A DNA stretch of 64,000 bases from Xanthobacter aminoxidans (GTDB lineage Bacteria > Pseudomonadota > Alphaproteobacteria > Rhizobiales > Xanthobacteraceae). This document shows, one piece after another, positions 42,700 to 50,677 of this stretch (positions are counted from its first letter, which is position 1; the number at the start of each line of letters is the position of its first letter). The translations under genes were made by a program, and so were the position numbers. The stretch spans positions 1-64,000 of the forward strand of contig NZ_JAMJXC010000025.1 of assembly GCF_023571765.1 (NCBI RefSeq), in the 5' to 3' direction. The notes under the pieces were generated by a model. It had not been told where the DNA came from and did no database searches. It saw only the letters and a list, made by a program, of their open reading frames with translations.

Positions 42700-42791
42700 C
42701 CGGGGTCCAGGGGAAAAGCCGGCGAAGCCGGCGATCGCCCCGGCGGCCTCAGGTCAGGTCGCCTTCGGCGATCCCTTGCGCTGGACCCCGG
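42700..42791. repeat. Mosaic palindromic intergenic element
   Basis: CCGGGGTCCAG (42700-42710) and CTGGACCCCGG (42781-42791) are perfect inverted arms. Between them are a GCCGGC-GAA-GCCGGC hairpin and a GGTCGCCTTCGGCGATC stretch. Such GGGTCCAG/CTGGACCC elements look like the short dispersed palindromic repeats of alphaproteobacterial intergenic DNA. It separates the substrate-binding gene from the rest of the transporter unit. Confidence 0.6.
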
Positions 42792-42836
42792 CTCGCATTC
42801 CGCTATCGCTGCATGCGTCCGGGGTACGAAATCGCG

Positions 42837-43844
42837 TCACATCTTCCGCTCACTCGCCGGCGGCAGGTACTCGCTGGTGAAGATGTCCGCCGCCGTGGGC
42901 TTGGCCTTGAATTCGTAGGTGATGCCCACCTGGTCGATGGACTTCGCCAGACGCGCGGGGTCCACGTCGCCCGTACCGTTGGCCTTCACCCAGTCGGTGA
43001 CGATGTTGTCCTTCAGCGCCATTTCGAGGCGGGCCAGCTCGATGGCCTCGTCGGCCGTCTCGTTGCGCTTCATCACGGACTTGATGGCGCTCTTGGGATC
43101 CTTCGCCGTGTCGATGATGCCCTTGATGGTGGCCTTCACGAAGCCCTTCACCACCTCGGGATGGGCCTTGCCGAAGTCGGGGTTCACCATGATGGCGTTG
43201 CCGTAGAGCACGAGGCCGTGCTTGGACATGAGCATCACCGCGATGTCGTCCGCCGGCACGCCCTTCTGGCGCAGGTTGAAGAAGGAGGAGAAGGAGAAGC
43301 CGGTGATGGCGTCCACCTTGCCGTCGGCCAGCATGGGCTCGCGCACGGGGAAGCCGATGTTCTCGATCTTCACCTTCTCGGCGTCGATGCCGTTCTCCTT
43401 CACGAAGGCCTTCCACTGGGCGAAGGCGCCGTCCGGCGCGGGGGCGCCGAGGATCTTGCCCTCGAGGTCCTTCGGCTTGGTGATGCCGGTCTTCTTCAGG
43501 CTGACGATGGCGAAGGGCGGCTCGTCATAGACCATCTGGACGGCGGTGACCTTCTTGTCCGGGTTCTGGTCCCGGAACTTCATCAACGAGTTGATGTCGA
43601 AGAAGCCGATGGGATAGGTGCCCGCCGCCACACGCGCGATGCCGGCCACCGAGCCGGGGCCGCTGTCGATGGTCACGTTGAGCCCCTCGGCCTTGTAGTA
43701 GCCCTTGTCCAGCGCCACGAAATAGGGGGCGGACGGCCCCTCGAACTTCCAGTCGAGCGCGAATTTCACGTCGGTCTCAGCCAGCGCGGGCGCCGCTGCC
43801 AGGGTGGCGAGAACGGCGGCGAACACGGAACGCATCAGGCCCAT
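42837..43844 (-). CDS. ABC transporter substrate-binding protein (NMT1/THI5-like)
   Basis: The 335-residue protein has a signal peptide ending ALA-E and a mature start TDVKFALDWKFEGPSAPYFVALDKGYY, which is the NMT1/THI5 pattern (D-W-x-P...G-Y). Family members bind thiamine precursors, nitrate, aromatic or heterocyclic compounds. The ATG at 43844 follows GAGGAG with good spacing. It is the first gene of the unit with ATPase, permease and xdhAB, so a purine or similar ring is the likely ligand. Confidence 0.9.
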   Translation of the reverse strand: MGLMRSVFAAVLATLAAAPALAETDVKFALDWKFEGPSAPYFVALDKGYYKAEGLNVTIDSGPGSVAGIARVAAGTYPIGFFDINSLMKFRDQNPDKKVTAVQMVYDEPPFAIVSLKKTGITKPKDLEGKILGAPAPDGAFAQWKAFVKENGIDAEKVKIENIGFPVREPMLADGKVDAITGFSFSSFFNLRQKGVPADDIAVMLMSKHGLVLYGNAIMVNPDFGKAHPEVVKGFVKATIKGIIDTAKDPKSAIKSVMKRNETADEAIELARLEMALKDNIVTDWVKANGTGDVDPARLAKSIDQVGITYEFKAKPTAADIFTSEYLPPASERKM

Positions 43845-44096
43845 GAAAAAGCTCCTCGGTTTCGCTGCCGTGGACTGCAACCGCCATGCCAGCGGCCCCG
43901 CACGCCGTAGCGGCAGGCCACGGGCGCCCGGACCGTCGCGGATCGGCCACTGCCGCACGATGAGGCAGGCAGCCTCTGCCCTCAAGATCGGCAGATTGCT
44001 TAGGCCATGAGCAAACTGCGCTCTTCCCACCCTGCTGGACAGATCCCGCCGCCTGGGCCACTCCATTGATGACGAATGCCGACAAGCGGAGGGGCC

Positions 44097-45275
44097 ATGG
44101 CACGGCGGGTGCTGCTCACCTGGGAACAGGGCGCGGGGTTCGGCCACACCATCCAGCTCGCGCGGCTCGGCCGGCGGCTCACCGAAGCGGGTGCGGAGGT
44201 GGCGGCCGCGGTGCGCCACCTGCAGAATGCCGGGCCGCTGGCCGAGGCTGGCATCCGCCTGATGCAGGCGCCGCCGTGGCCCGCCCCTGCCCCGCGCGCT
44301 GGCGACCAGATCCCGGCCTCGGCGACGCTGACCGACAGCCTCGCCCGTGTCGGCCTGCGCGATCCCGACAGCGTGCGCCCGGTGCTGCACGCGTGGCGCG
44401 ACCTGATGGATGTGGAGCGGCCGGACCTGATGGTCTGCGACTATGCCCCCCTCGCCGGCCTCGCCGCGCGCGGGCGCTGCCCGGTGATGCAGGTGAGCAC
44501 GGCCTATTGCCTGCCGCCGGCGGACCTCGAAGCCATGCCCGTGTTCCACGATTTCATGCCGTCCCAGCATCCGGATGGCGAAGTGGTCGCGGCGGTCAAC
44601 ACCGCGCTGGCGGATACGGGCCTTGCCCCCATCGACCGCATCGGCGCGCTCTTCACCGGCGATGACGCCTTCGTGCGCAGCTTCCAGCTGCTCGATCCCT
44701 ATGCCGACCTGCGCAGCCGACAGGCGGAAGGCCCGGTGATGACCGAGGCCATGCGCGAGGCGTCCCCCGATGCCCGCACCGTCTTCGCCTATGTCCACAC
44801 CGACGTGGCCTCGCGACCGGACATAGCCGCCGTGCTGATGGCGCTGGCCCCACGGCTGGAGATCTTCGTGCCGGGCGTCGACCCCTCCTGGCTCGCGCCG
44901 CTCTGGGCGGCCGGGGCCATCGTGCATGGGCGGCCTGTGTCCATGGCGGAGGCCATGACCCGGACCCGCCTGCTGATCCATCAGGGCAGCGCCGGGGTGG
45001 CGGCGGATGCGCTGGCGGCGGGCGTGCCGCAAGTCACCTTCTCGGTGCATGTGGAACACTGGCTGAACGGCGAGGCGCTTGCCGCCGCCGGGCTCAGCCG
45101 CAATTTCCCGCTGTTCCATCCCGATGCACGGGTTGCGCCGGAGCCGGTTCTGGCCGCGCTGGAAGACAGGGACATGGCCATGATCGCCGCGGCGGCCGGC
45201 CGGATGCACCGGGCGGAACTCGCCGCCCGCGATCCGCTGGACGCACTGACGGCGCGCTGCCGCGCGCTGCTCTAG
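44097..45275 (+). CDS. Glycosyltransferase, GT-B fold (UDP-glycosyltransferase-like)
   Basis: A 392-residue protein starting MARRVLLTWEQGAGFGHTIQLARL, the G-x-G-H-x-x N-terminal loop of MGT/UGT-type glycosyltransferases. A C-terminal donor site is visible as LLIHQGSAGVAADALAAGVPQV, equivalent to the HxGxxS/A motif. GGAGGGG precedes the ATG at 44097. It stands alone; neither acceptor nor donor can be predicted. The C-terminal FecR gene converges with it. Confidence 0.82.
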   Translation: MARRVLLTWEQGAGFGHTIQLARLGRRLTEAGAEVAAAVRHLQNAGPLAEAGIRLMQAPPWPAPAPRAGDQIPASATLTDSLARVGLRDPDSVRPVLHAWRDLMDVERPDLMVCDYAPLAGLAARGRCPVMQVSTAYCLPPADLEAMPVFHDFMPSQHPDGEVVAAVNTALADTGLAPIDRIGALFTGDDAFVRSFQLLDPYADLRSRQAEGPVMTEAMREASPDARTVFAYVHTDVASRPDIAAVLMALAPRLEIFVPGVDPSWLAPLWAAGAIVHGRPVSMAEAMTRTRLLIHQGSAGVAADALAAGVPQVTFSVHVEHWLNGEALAAAGLSRNFPLFHPDARVAPEPVLAALEDRDMAMIAAAAGRMHRAELAARDPLDALTARCRALL

Positions 45276-45281
45276 GCTAGC

Positions 45282-46322
45282 TCAGTAGCCGATCGGCCCG
45301 CCGCCACCACCGCCGATAGGTCCACCGCCGCCCCCTCCCCCGCCGCCACCGGGGAAGCCCGGAAAGCTCGGGATATTCGGGAAGGTCGGCAGGTTGGGGA
45401 AGCTCGGGAAGCCGCCACCGCCGCCATAGCCGCCGGGAAAGCCGCCGCCACCGCCACCGTAGCTATAAGGCGGCGGGGTGACGGGAATGACGACGTTGCC
45501 CTGGTTCTGCTGGGAGGCCTGCTGGGCGATGGTGTCCGCCTCGCCCTGAAGCGCGGTATTCACGGACCGGCAGGTCGCCGCCGCGAGGTCCATGGTGGTC
45601 TGCCCCTGCACCGGCACGCCGCACGGATGGCTGGACCCGCGGTCGAGGCCGGTCGTATCCGCGACCGGGCCGCGGCGCCCGCCGGTCTGGCCGGTCTGGC
45701 TGCGGGTCTGGGCGATGACCGCATCGATCTGGGCCTGCGACACCCGCACCGGACCGCTCATGCCGCCGCGCCCGACCGTGACCATGAAGCCGGGCCGGCG
45801 GATGACGATCGTCTCCCCACCCGGCCCCACCACGGTGAGGGTACCGAACTGGAGAATGGCCTGGGTCTCGCCGTCGCGGTGGATGATGGCCGCGACGCCG
45901 CCACGGATGCCGATGGTCGCCACCGGCGTCTTCACCTCGGCCCCGCCGGTGTGGCTGGCATTGCCACCGACGAAGCGCGCCGCGCCCTTGGTGAGGGTGA
46001 GCGCCATGGAGCCGGCCTTGGCGTTGGGATCATAGACGAACTCGTCGATGACGAGGTTCGAATTGGGGCCGATGTTCAGCGTGGTCTTGTCCACGAACAG
46101 GACCTGCACGCTACCGGCGGAGCTGGTCTCGATGCGCTCGCGGTGGATGATGCTGGAGCCGAGCTCCAGCGTCCGCACGCCTGACCCGGCATTGCCGGTG
46201 GAGCGGGGATTGACCGCGGCGGCCGTGCCGACGCTGTTCTGCGCAAGGGCCGGGCCGGTGGCGGCCACGATGGCGAGGGAGGCGACCGAAGCCAGGAGAC
46301 GGGCGGGGGTGCTGATGGGCAT
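45282..46322 (-). CDS. Secreted FecR-domain protein with glycine-rich tail
   Basis: The 346-residue product has a signal peptide (MPISTPARLLASVASLAIV, cleavage at ALAQ) and a FecR domain (LELGSSIIHRERIETSSAGSV; LTKGAARFVGG; VKTPVATIGIRGG). Here FecR is fully exported, not an anti-sigma factor with a cytoplasmic tail. The last 60 or so residues are Gly/Pro/Phe-rich with repeated FP-x-x-P and poly-Gly stretches, suggesting a surface or extracellular tail. It begins 13 bases after the TPR-barrel gene and is surely co-transcribed. It may be a cargo of that barrel. Confidence 0.83.
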   Translation of the reverse strand: MPISTPARLLASVASLAIVAATGPALAQNSVGTAAAVNPRSTGNAGSGVRTLELGSSIIHRERIETSSAGSVQVLFVDKTTLNIGPNSNLVIDEFVYDPNAKAGSMALTLTKGAARFVGGNASHTGGAEVKTPVATIGIRGGVAAIIHRDGETQAILQFGTLTVVGPGGETIVIRRPGFMVTVGRGGMSGPVRVSQAQIDAVIAQTRSQTGQTGGRRGPVADTTGLDRGSSHPCGVPVQGQTTMDLAAATCRSVNTALQGEADTIAQQASQQNQGNVVIPVTPPPYSYGGGGGGFPGGYGGGGGFPSFPNLPTFPNIPSFPGFPGGGGGGGGGGPIGGGGGGPIGY

Positions 46323-46335
46323 GATGCGTTGCTCC

Positions 46336-47727
46336 TCAGAACCGCACGTTCGGGCCGATGGAAACGCTGAAATTGTCGAACGCATAGTTCGGCAAGGTCG
46401 AGGTGGACCAGCTGTACTGGACCTGCGTCAGCAGCCCCCACTGCTCGTGGACCGGAACGTCCAGCGCGAGGCCGACCCGGTACTGGTTGTCCTGTTCAGT
46501 GATGAACCGGGTGATGAACGGGTTGGGCGCGTCATAATTGTAGCGCGTGTAGCCGACACTCGGGATGACGATCCAGCGCTTCACGCCCCATAGGCCCTGG
46601 AACTCGAACGGCAGCGCGAGGTCCACCGCAAAAGTGTTGTAGGAGTACCAGGGCAGGTCGCCCGAGGCGTCGTTGTAGGAGAGCCGCGCGCGCCAGCGCC
46701 AGTCGTCGGTGATGCGGCCGAAGGCGTTGCCGCCCACCGTCCACATCTCGCCGCTCTGGAACGACGCGGTGGGATAATCCTGCGACGACTGGTAGTCGCG
46801 CTGGCGGATCTCCGCGAAGGGCTCCAGCCCGAACCAGGCGCTGAACGGCAGATAGAGCGAGACGCCCGCGCCGTAGGTGCCGAGATAGCCGCTGCTGCCC
46901 AGCGCCACGCCGCCCGCAAGCACATAGGCGCGGATGGACGAGCCCGGCAGAGCGTCCGGCGCCAGCGCGAAACGCGGGCCGGTGTTGAATTCGGCGAAGC
47001 CCAGGTTCAGCTGCTGCAGCTGGAACTGCTGCGAATAATAGAGATTGAGGTTGGTTTCCCAGACATCGCCGCGCTGGTTGCCGAAGTCATAGACGTGGCG
47101 GATGGAGGCGAGCGCGAAGGCGTTGCCGTCCGCCTGCGCGGCCGCGCTCGGCGGCAGCAGAGCGCCCACGTCCTGCCCGATCACGAGGCGGCTGGAGGGG
47201 CCGTAATTGGCGTTGGACTGGTAGCGCACGCCCACCTGCCCGTAGACGCTCCACTGGTTGGTGGAGAGGCGGCGGTCGATCTCCACCAGATAGGCGGCGA
47301 TGTTGTCCCGCTCCTGCCCGGTCAGTTCCGGCGACTGGGCGATGGGCTCGAAATAGGCGCGCGCGGATTCATAGGAGCCGAGCCGGTAATAGAGCCGCGC
47401 CAGCTCGAGGCGCACGCGCACCAGCTTGGGATTGTAGAAGAGGATGCGCTCGTAGACGCCGATGGCGGCCTCGTAGTCGCCCACCTCAACCGCGCGCCGG
47501 GCAAGGCGGAAGGCCAGCTCCACGTCCGCCGGACGCTTCATGGACTGGTCGAACAGGGTATTGAATTCAGGGTCGGAGTCCGCCAGCACGGTCTGCTGCG
47601 CTGCCAACGCGGGTCCCGCCAACACGCTCAGCGCCACAGCCAGCACGATGCCGCGCACGGACGCCCTCGCCCCCAAGCTACCCCTGCTCGGGTCCGCAAC
47701 CCGAGTATTGTACCGCTTCACCAGCAT
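46336..47727 (-). CDS. Outer membrane TPR-beta-barrel protein, Slam-like (surface lipoprotein assembly modifier)
   Basis: About 463 residues. A signal peptide ends ALAA, an N-terminal TPR region (VELAFRLARRAVEVGDYEAAIGVYERILFYNP) covers roughly residues 50-130, and the rest is beta-barrel-like with alternating aromatic strands, ending in a C-terminal phenylalanine (SVSIGPNVRF), the BAM recognition signal. This N-TPR/C-barrel layout is that of Slam proteins that move cargo across the outer membrane (type XI secretion). The ATG at 47727 is chosen for signal peptide placement. Confidence 0.8.
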   Translation of the reverse strand: MLVKRYNTRVADPSRGSLGARASVRGIVLAVALSVLAGPALAAQQTVLADSDPEFNTLFDQSMKRPADVELAFRLARRAVEVGDYEAAIGVYERILFYNPKLVRVRLELARLYYRLGSYESARAYFEPIAQSPELTGQERDNIAAYLVEIDRRLSTNQWSVYGQVGVRYQSNANYGPSSRLVIGQDVGALLPPSAAAQADGNAFALASIRHVYDFGNQRGDVWETNLNLYYSQQFQLQQLNLGFAEFNTGPRFALAPDALPGSSIRAYVLAGGVALGSSGYLGTYGAGVSLYLPFSAWFGLEPFAEIRQRDYQSSQDYPTASFQSGEMWTVGGNAFGRITDDWRWRARLSYNDASGDLPWYSYNTFAVDLALPFEFQGLWGVKRWIVIPSVGYTRYNYDAPNPFITRFITEQDNQYRVGLALDVPVHEQWGLLTQVQYSWSTSTLPNYAFDNFSVSIGPNVRF

Positions 47728-47869
47728 GCCTGACCATCCGGCTTGTGCTGGCAAGGCCCCGCCCCTTGCCCATGCAGCGATCCTTACCATTGCGGGTGCC
47801 GGAAGGGGATTCCGAGCGCCGGACAAGCCAAGGATTCATGCGCATTTCCGTGACGTAAAAGCATTTTTG

Positions 47870-47885
47870 CCACAGGCGCCTGTGG
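47870..47885. promoter_or_regulatory. Perfect 16-base palindrome
   Basis: CCACAGGC-GCCTGTGG is fully self-complementary and preceded by a T run. It lies midway between divergent genes, 143 bases from the TPR-barrel start. Confidence 0.4.
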
Positions 47886-47975
47886 GACGCGCCACGATCA
47901 TACCGCCACGCAATCCTGTCCTCGCAATTCGCACGACAGCGCGCCTGGGACCGCCCGAACCCCTCGCATTTTTAG

Positions 47976-47991
47976 ATTGCACGGATGCAAT
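47976..47991. promoter_or_regulatory. MarR-like operator candidate upstream of the dioxygenase gene
   Basis: ATTGCA-CGGA-TGCAAT is a perfect 6+4+6 dyad, 87 bases before the ATG. TTGCA half-sites with such spacing are typical of MarR-family operators, which often control quinone-responsive dioxygenase operons. Confidence 0.45.
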
Positions 47992-48078
47992 GAACGTCCA
48001 CTTTCATTCCATCGATTCTTGCATAGATTGATCTCAACGGCGGCCTCGGTGCCGCCCAGAGGATCAAGGAGCAGACCC

Positions 48079-49011
48079 ATGCGCAGCATCGGACTTCACC
48101 ACGTCACTGCCATCGCCGGCCCGGCCCGTCGCAATCTGGACTTCTACACCCGCACCCTCGGGCTGCGGCTGGTAAAGAAGACCGTCAATTTCGACGATCC
48201 CGGCACCTATCACTTCTATTTCGGCGACGCCGCCGGCTCGCCCGGCTCCATCCTCACCTTCTTCCCCTGGGAAGCCGCCGGCACCGGCCGGGCGGGCGTG
48301 GGCGAGACGCAGGAGACCGCGTTCCGCATCCCGGAGGCGGCGGTGAGCTACTGGACCGAGCGCCTCATCACCGCCGGCCTTTCGCCGGACCTGCCGGAGA
48401 AGCGTTTTGGTGAGACGGTGATCGCGTTCAAGGACCCGGACGGGATGCGCATCGCCCTCGTCGGCATCCCCGGCATCGAGGCCGAGCCCGCCTGGGCCGG
48501 CGGCGAAGTGCCGGAGGCGCACGCCATCCGCGGCATGCATTCCGTGACCCTCCTGCTGAAGGAGGCCGGCGCCACCGCGGACATCCTCACCGACGTGTTC
48601 GGCTTCGAGGAGGTCGGGCGCGAAAGCACCCGCATCCGCTACCGGGCGCCGGGCGTGGCCGTGGGCGGCATCGTGGACATCCGCGAGGCCGGCGGCTTCC
48701 TCTCCGGTCGTCAGGGACGCGGCAGCGTCCACCACATCGCCTTCCGCGCCACTGACGACGCGGCGCAGGCCGAGATGGTGGAGAAGCTGACGGCCCGCCA
48801 CGGCCGCCACGTCACCGAGCAGAGGGACCGGAACTACTTCCGCTCCGTCTACTTCCGCGAGCCCGGCGGCGTGCTGTTCGAGATCGCCACCGACGATCCC
48901 GGCTTCGCCGTGGACGAGGCGCCCGAGCATCTCGGCGAGGCGCTGAAGCTGCCGGCCCAGTACGAGGCGCACCGCGCCGAGATCGAGCGGGTTCTGCCGC
49001 AGGTCGCCTGA
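48079..49011 (+). CDS. Ring-cleaving dioxygenase of the VOC superfamily (MhqO-like)
   Basis: A 310-residue, two-domain glyoxalase-fold protein. The start IGLHHVTAIAGPARRNLDFYTRTLGLRLVKKTVNFDDPG is diagnostic for the MhqO/LinE-like group, and metal ligands are visible as H in LHHVT, H in GSVHHIAF and E in GGVLFEIATD. MhqO-type enzymes cleave or detoxify hydroquinones. GGAGC precedes the ATG at 48079. The alpha/beta hydrolase gene follows after 68 bases, the usual mhqO-mhqD pairing. No MarR-type mhqR gene is in the window. Confidence 0.88.
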   Translation: MRSIGLHHVTAIAGPARRNLDFYTRTLGLRLVKKTVNFDDPGTYHFYFGDAAGSPGSILTFFPWEAAGTGRAGVGETQETAFRIPEAAVSYWTERLITAGLSPDLPEKRFGETVIAFKDPDGMRIALVGIPGIEAEPAWAGGEVPEAHAIRGMHSVTLLLKEAGATADILTDVFGFEEVGRESTRIRYRAPGVAVGGIVDIREAGGFLSGRQGRGSVHHIAFRATDDAAQAEMVEKLTARHGRHVTEQRDRNYFRSVYFREPGGVLFEIATDDPGFAVDEAPEHLGEALKLPAQYEAHRAEIERVLPQVA

Positions 49012-49079
49012 GAGGACAGGCCCGACACCCCATCATCGCCCGGCCGCACCAGCGGCCGGGCCGGAAAGGAACTGCCCCA

Positions 49080-49742
49080 ATGACCACCGTTCCTGATGCG
49101 CTTGCCGCCCCCGCGCGGAGCGCCCTCTCCTTCACCCACCGCTTCGTGCCCGCCACCGATCCCGCGGCGGCGCCGCTGCTGCTGCTCCACGGCACCGGCG
49201 GCGACGAGAACGATCTCATCCCCCTCGGCCGGATGCTCTCGCCCGGCGCGGCGTTGCTGTCGCCCCGCGGCAAGATCAGCGAAGGCGGAATGCCGCGCTT
49301 CTTCCGCCGGCTGGCGGAAGGCGTGTTCGATGAGGAGGACGTGGTGCGGCGCGCCCACGAGCTGGCCGATTTCATCGGCGAGGCGCGCGCCGCCTATGGC
49401 CTTGCCGCCCCGGTAGCGGTGGGCTTCTCCAACGGCGCCAACATCGCCGCGGCCGTGCTGATGCTGCGTCCGGACGTGCTCTCCGGCGCGGCCCTGCTGC
49501 GGGCCATGGTGCCACTGGCGAACCCGCCGGCGGGCACCCTTCCGGGAACGCCGGTGCTGATGCTCTCGGGCGCCGCCGACCCCATCGTGCCCGCGAACAA
49601 CGCGGCCCGGCTGGCTGCCCAGCTGGAGCAGCGGGGCGCCCGCGTGGAGCACCGCACGCTGCCGGGCGGCCATGGCCTCACGCCCACCGACATGACGGCC
49701 ATGCGCGACTGGCTCACGCGGACCGGCGCGGCGGCGGCCTGA
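49080..49742 (+). CDS. Alpha/beta hydrolase, phospholipase/carboxylesterase family (MhqD-like)
   Basis: The 220-residue hydrolase has the nucleophile elbow GFSNGAN (Ser in G-x-S-x-G), oxyanion HGTGGDENDLIPL near the start, an Asp in GAADPIV and a catalytic His in GGHGL. This triad and size fit the dienelactone-hydrolase-like carboxylesterases next to MhqO-type dioxygenases, thought to act on quinone-derived products. It is the second gene of the pair. Confidence 0.88.
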   Translation: MTTVPDALAAPARSALSFTHRFVPATDPAAAPLLLLHGTGGDENDLIPLGRMLSPGAALLSPRGKISEGGMPRFFRRLAEGVFDEEDVVRRAHELADFIGEARAAYGLAAPVAVGFSNGANIAAAVLMLRPDVLSGAALLRAMVPLANPPAGTLPGTPVLMLSGAADPIVPANNAARLAAQLEQRGARVEHRTLPGGHGLTPTDMTAMRDWLTRTGAAAA

Positions 49743-49758
49743 GGCTCAGCGCGCCGGT

Positions 49759-50544
49759 TCAGCGCGCCGGCTTGGCCGAAGCCGTGCCGCCGCCACCGCC
49801 CTGCTTCGCCGCCGCGATGATGGCGGGCGCCAGGGCCTCGGCGAGGCAGGCGTAGCCGGCGTCATTCATGTGAAAGCTGTCCCACGACAGGGTGCCGCGG
49901 AAACCCTTCGGGTCTTCCGCGGCCCACTGCTTCATCATGGCGTAGCGGCGCAGCAGCGGCACGCCGCGCGCCGAGGCCGCCGCATTCACCGCCGCGACGA
50001 ACGCCTCATAGCGGGCGAGATCGTTGATGCCGGGGAAATACTGCTGGTCGATGACGACCACCGCCGCGCCCGACGCCGCGATGGCGGCGAGGCCATCGGC
50101 AACCGTGGCGCGCAGCCGGGTCGGATCGCCGCCGAAGATCACGTCGTTCGTCCCCACCTGCCACAGCACCAGTTGAGGCGCCGGCTGGGTCTGCACGAGC
50201 GACTTGAGGCGCGCCAGCGTGGACGGCCCGGTCTCTCCCGAGACGCCGGCATTCACCATGGCGACCCGCCCTTCGCCCAGTGCCGCCGTCAGGCGGTGGG
50301 CGAGCTGGCTCGGATAGTTGGTGTCGCCGCTCGATGCGCCCACGCCTGCCGTGGTGGAGGAGCCGATGGCGAGGATGCGCAGGGGCTGGCCCTCCCTGAG
50401 CGCCTTGACGCCGGCAGGCATGGACAGCGCTGGCGAGGGCCGCGCCGTGCAGCCCGCGGCATTGGCGGCATTCGGCCCGCCGGCAACTAGGAAACCGCCC
50501 AGAACGGCGAGCAGCGGGACCGCAAGGAAACGAAGGCAGCGCAT
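49759..50544 (-). CDS. Secreted SGNH/GDSL hydrolase
   Basis: The 261-residue protein has a signal peptide (MRCLRFLAVPLLAVLGGFLVAG, cleavage near ANA-A) and the SGNH blocks: AIGSSTTAG with the nucleophile serine, VNAGVSGETG, GTNDVIFG with the oxyanion Asn and DSFHMNDAGY with the Asp-His pair. It is an esterase or lipase of the cell envelope; substrate unknown. A 13-base direct repeat (TCAGCGCGCCGG twice, 49746 and 49759) duplicates the stop region. The ATG at 50544 removes 60 unsupported residues. Confidence 0.86.
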   Translation of the reverse strand: MRCLRFLAVPLLAVLGGFLVAGGPNAANAAGCTARPSPALSMPAGVKALREGQPLRILAIGSSTTAGVGASSGDTNYPSQLAHRLTAALGEGRVAMVNAGVSGETGPSTLARLKSLVQTQPAPQLVLWQVGTNDVIFGGDPTRLRATVADGLAAIAASGAAVVVIDQQYFPGINDLARYEAFVAAVNAAASARGVPLLRRYAMMKQWAAEDPKGFRGTLSWDSFHMNDAGYACLAEALAPAIIAAAKQGGGGGTASAKPAR

Positions 50545-50677
50545 GGGGAAGGACCAATCCGGAAGAAACGGCGCCCGCCGGACGGACGCCGGGGCGGATT
50601 GAACCCAAGGCGCGCGCGACGTCAACAGCAAAGCTCCAAGGGGCGCCTCAACCGGCCGCGCCTCACTCCGCCGGACC

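Larger units (their letters stand above)
47728..48078. other. 351-base intergenic region between divergent genes
   Basis: No gene is seen. It separates the leftward TPR-barrel gene from the rightward dioxygenase gene and contains two dyads listed separately, which are candidates for regulator sites. AAGGAGCAGACCC at the right end is the ribosome site of the dioxygenase gene. Confidence 0.6.

Noticed and set aside
42837-45209. 790-codon frame extending the NMT1-type binding protein
   Set aside because: The signal peptide and ribosome site place the true start at 43844; the upstream part is antisense to the glycosyltransferase gene.
45282-45480. CRISPR-like or satellite repeat
   Set aside because: The repetition is the glycine-rich coding tail of the FecR-domain protein, with irregular units and no spacers.
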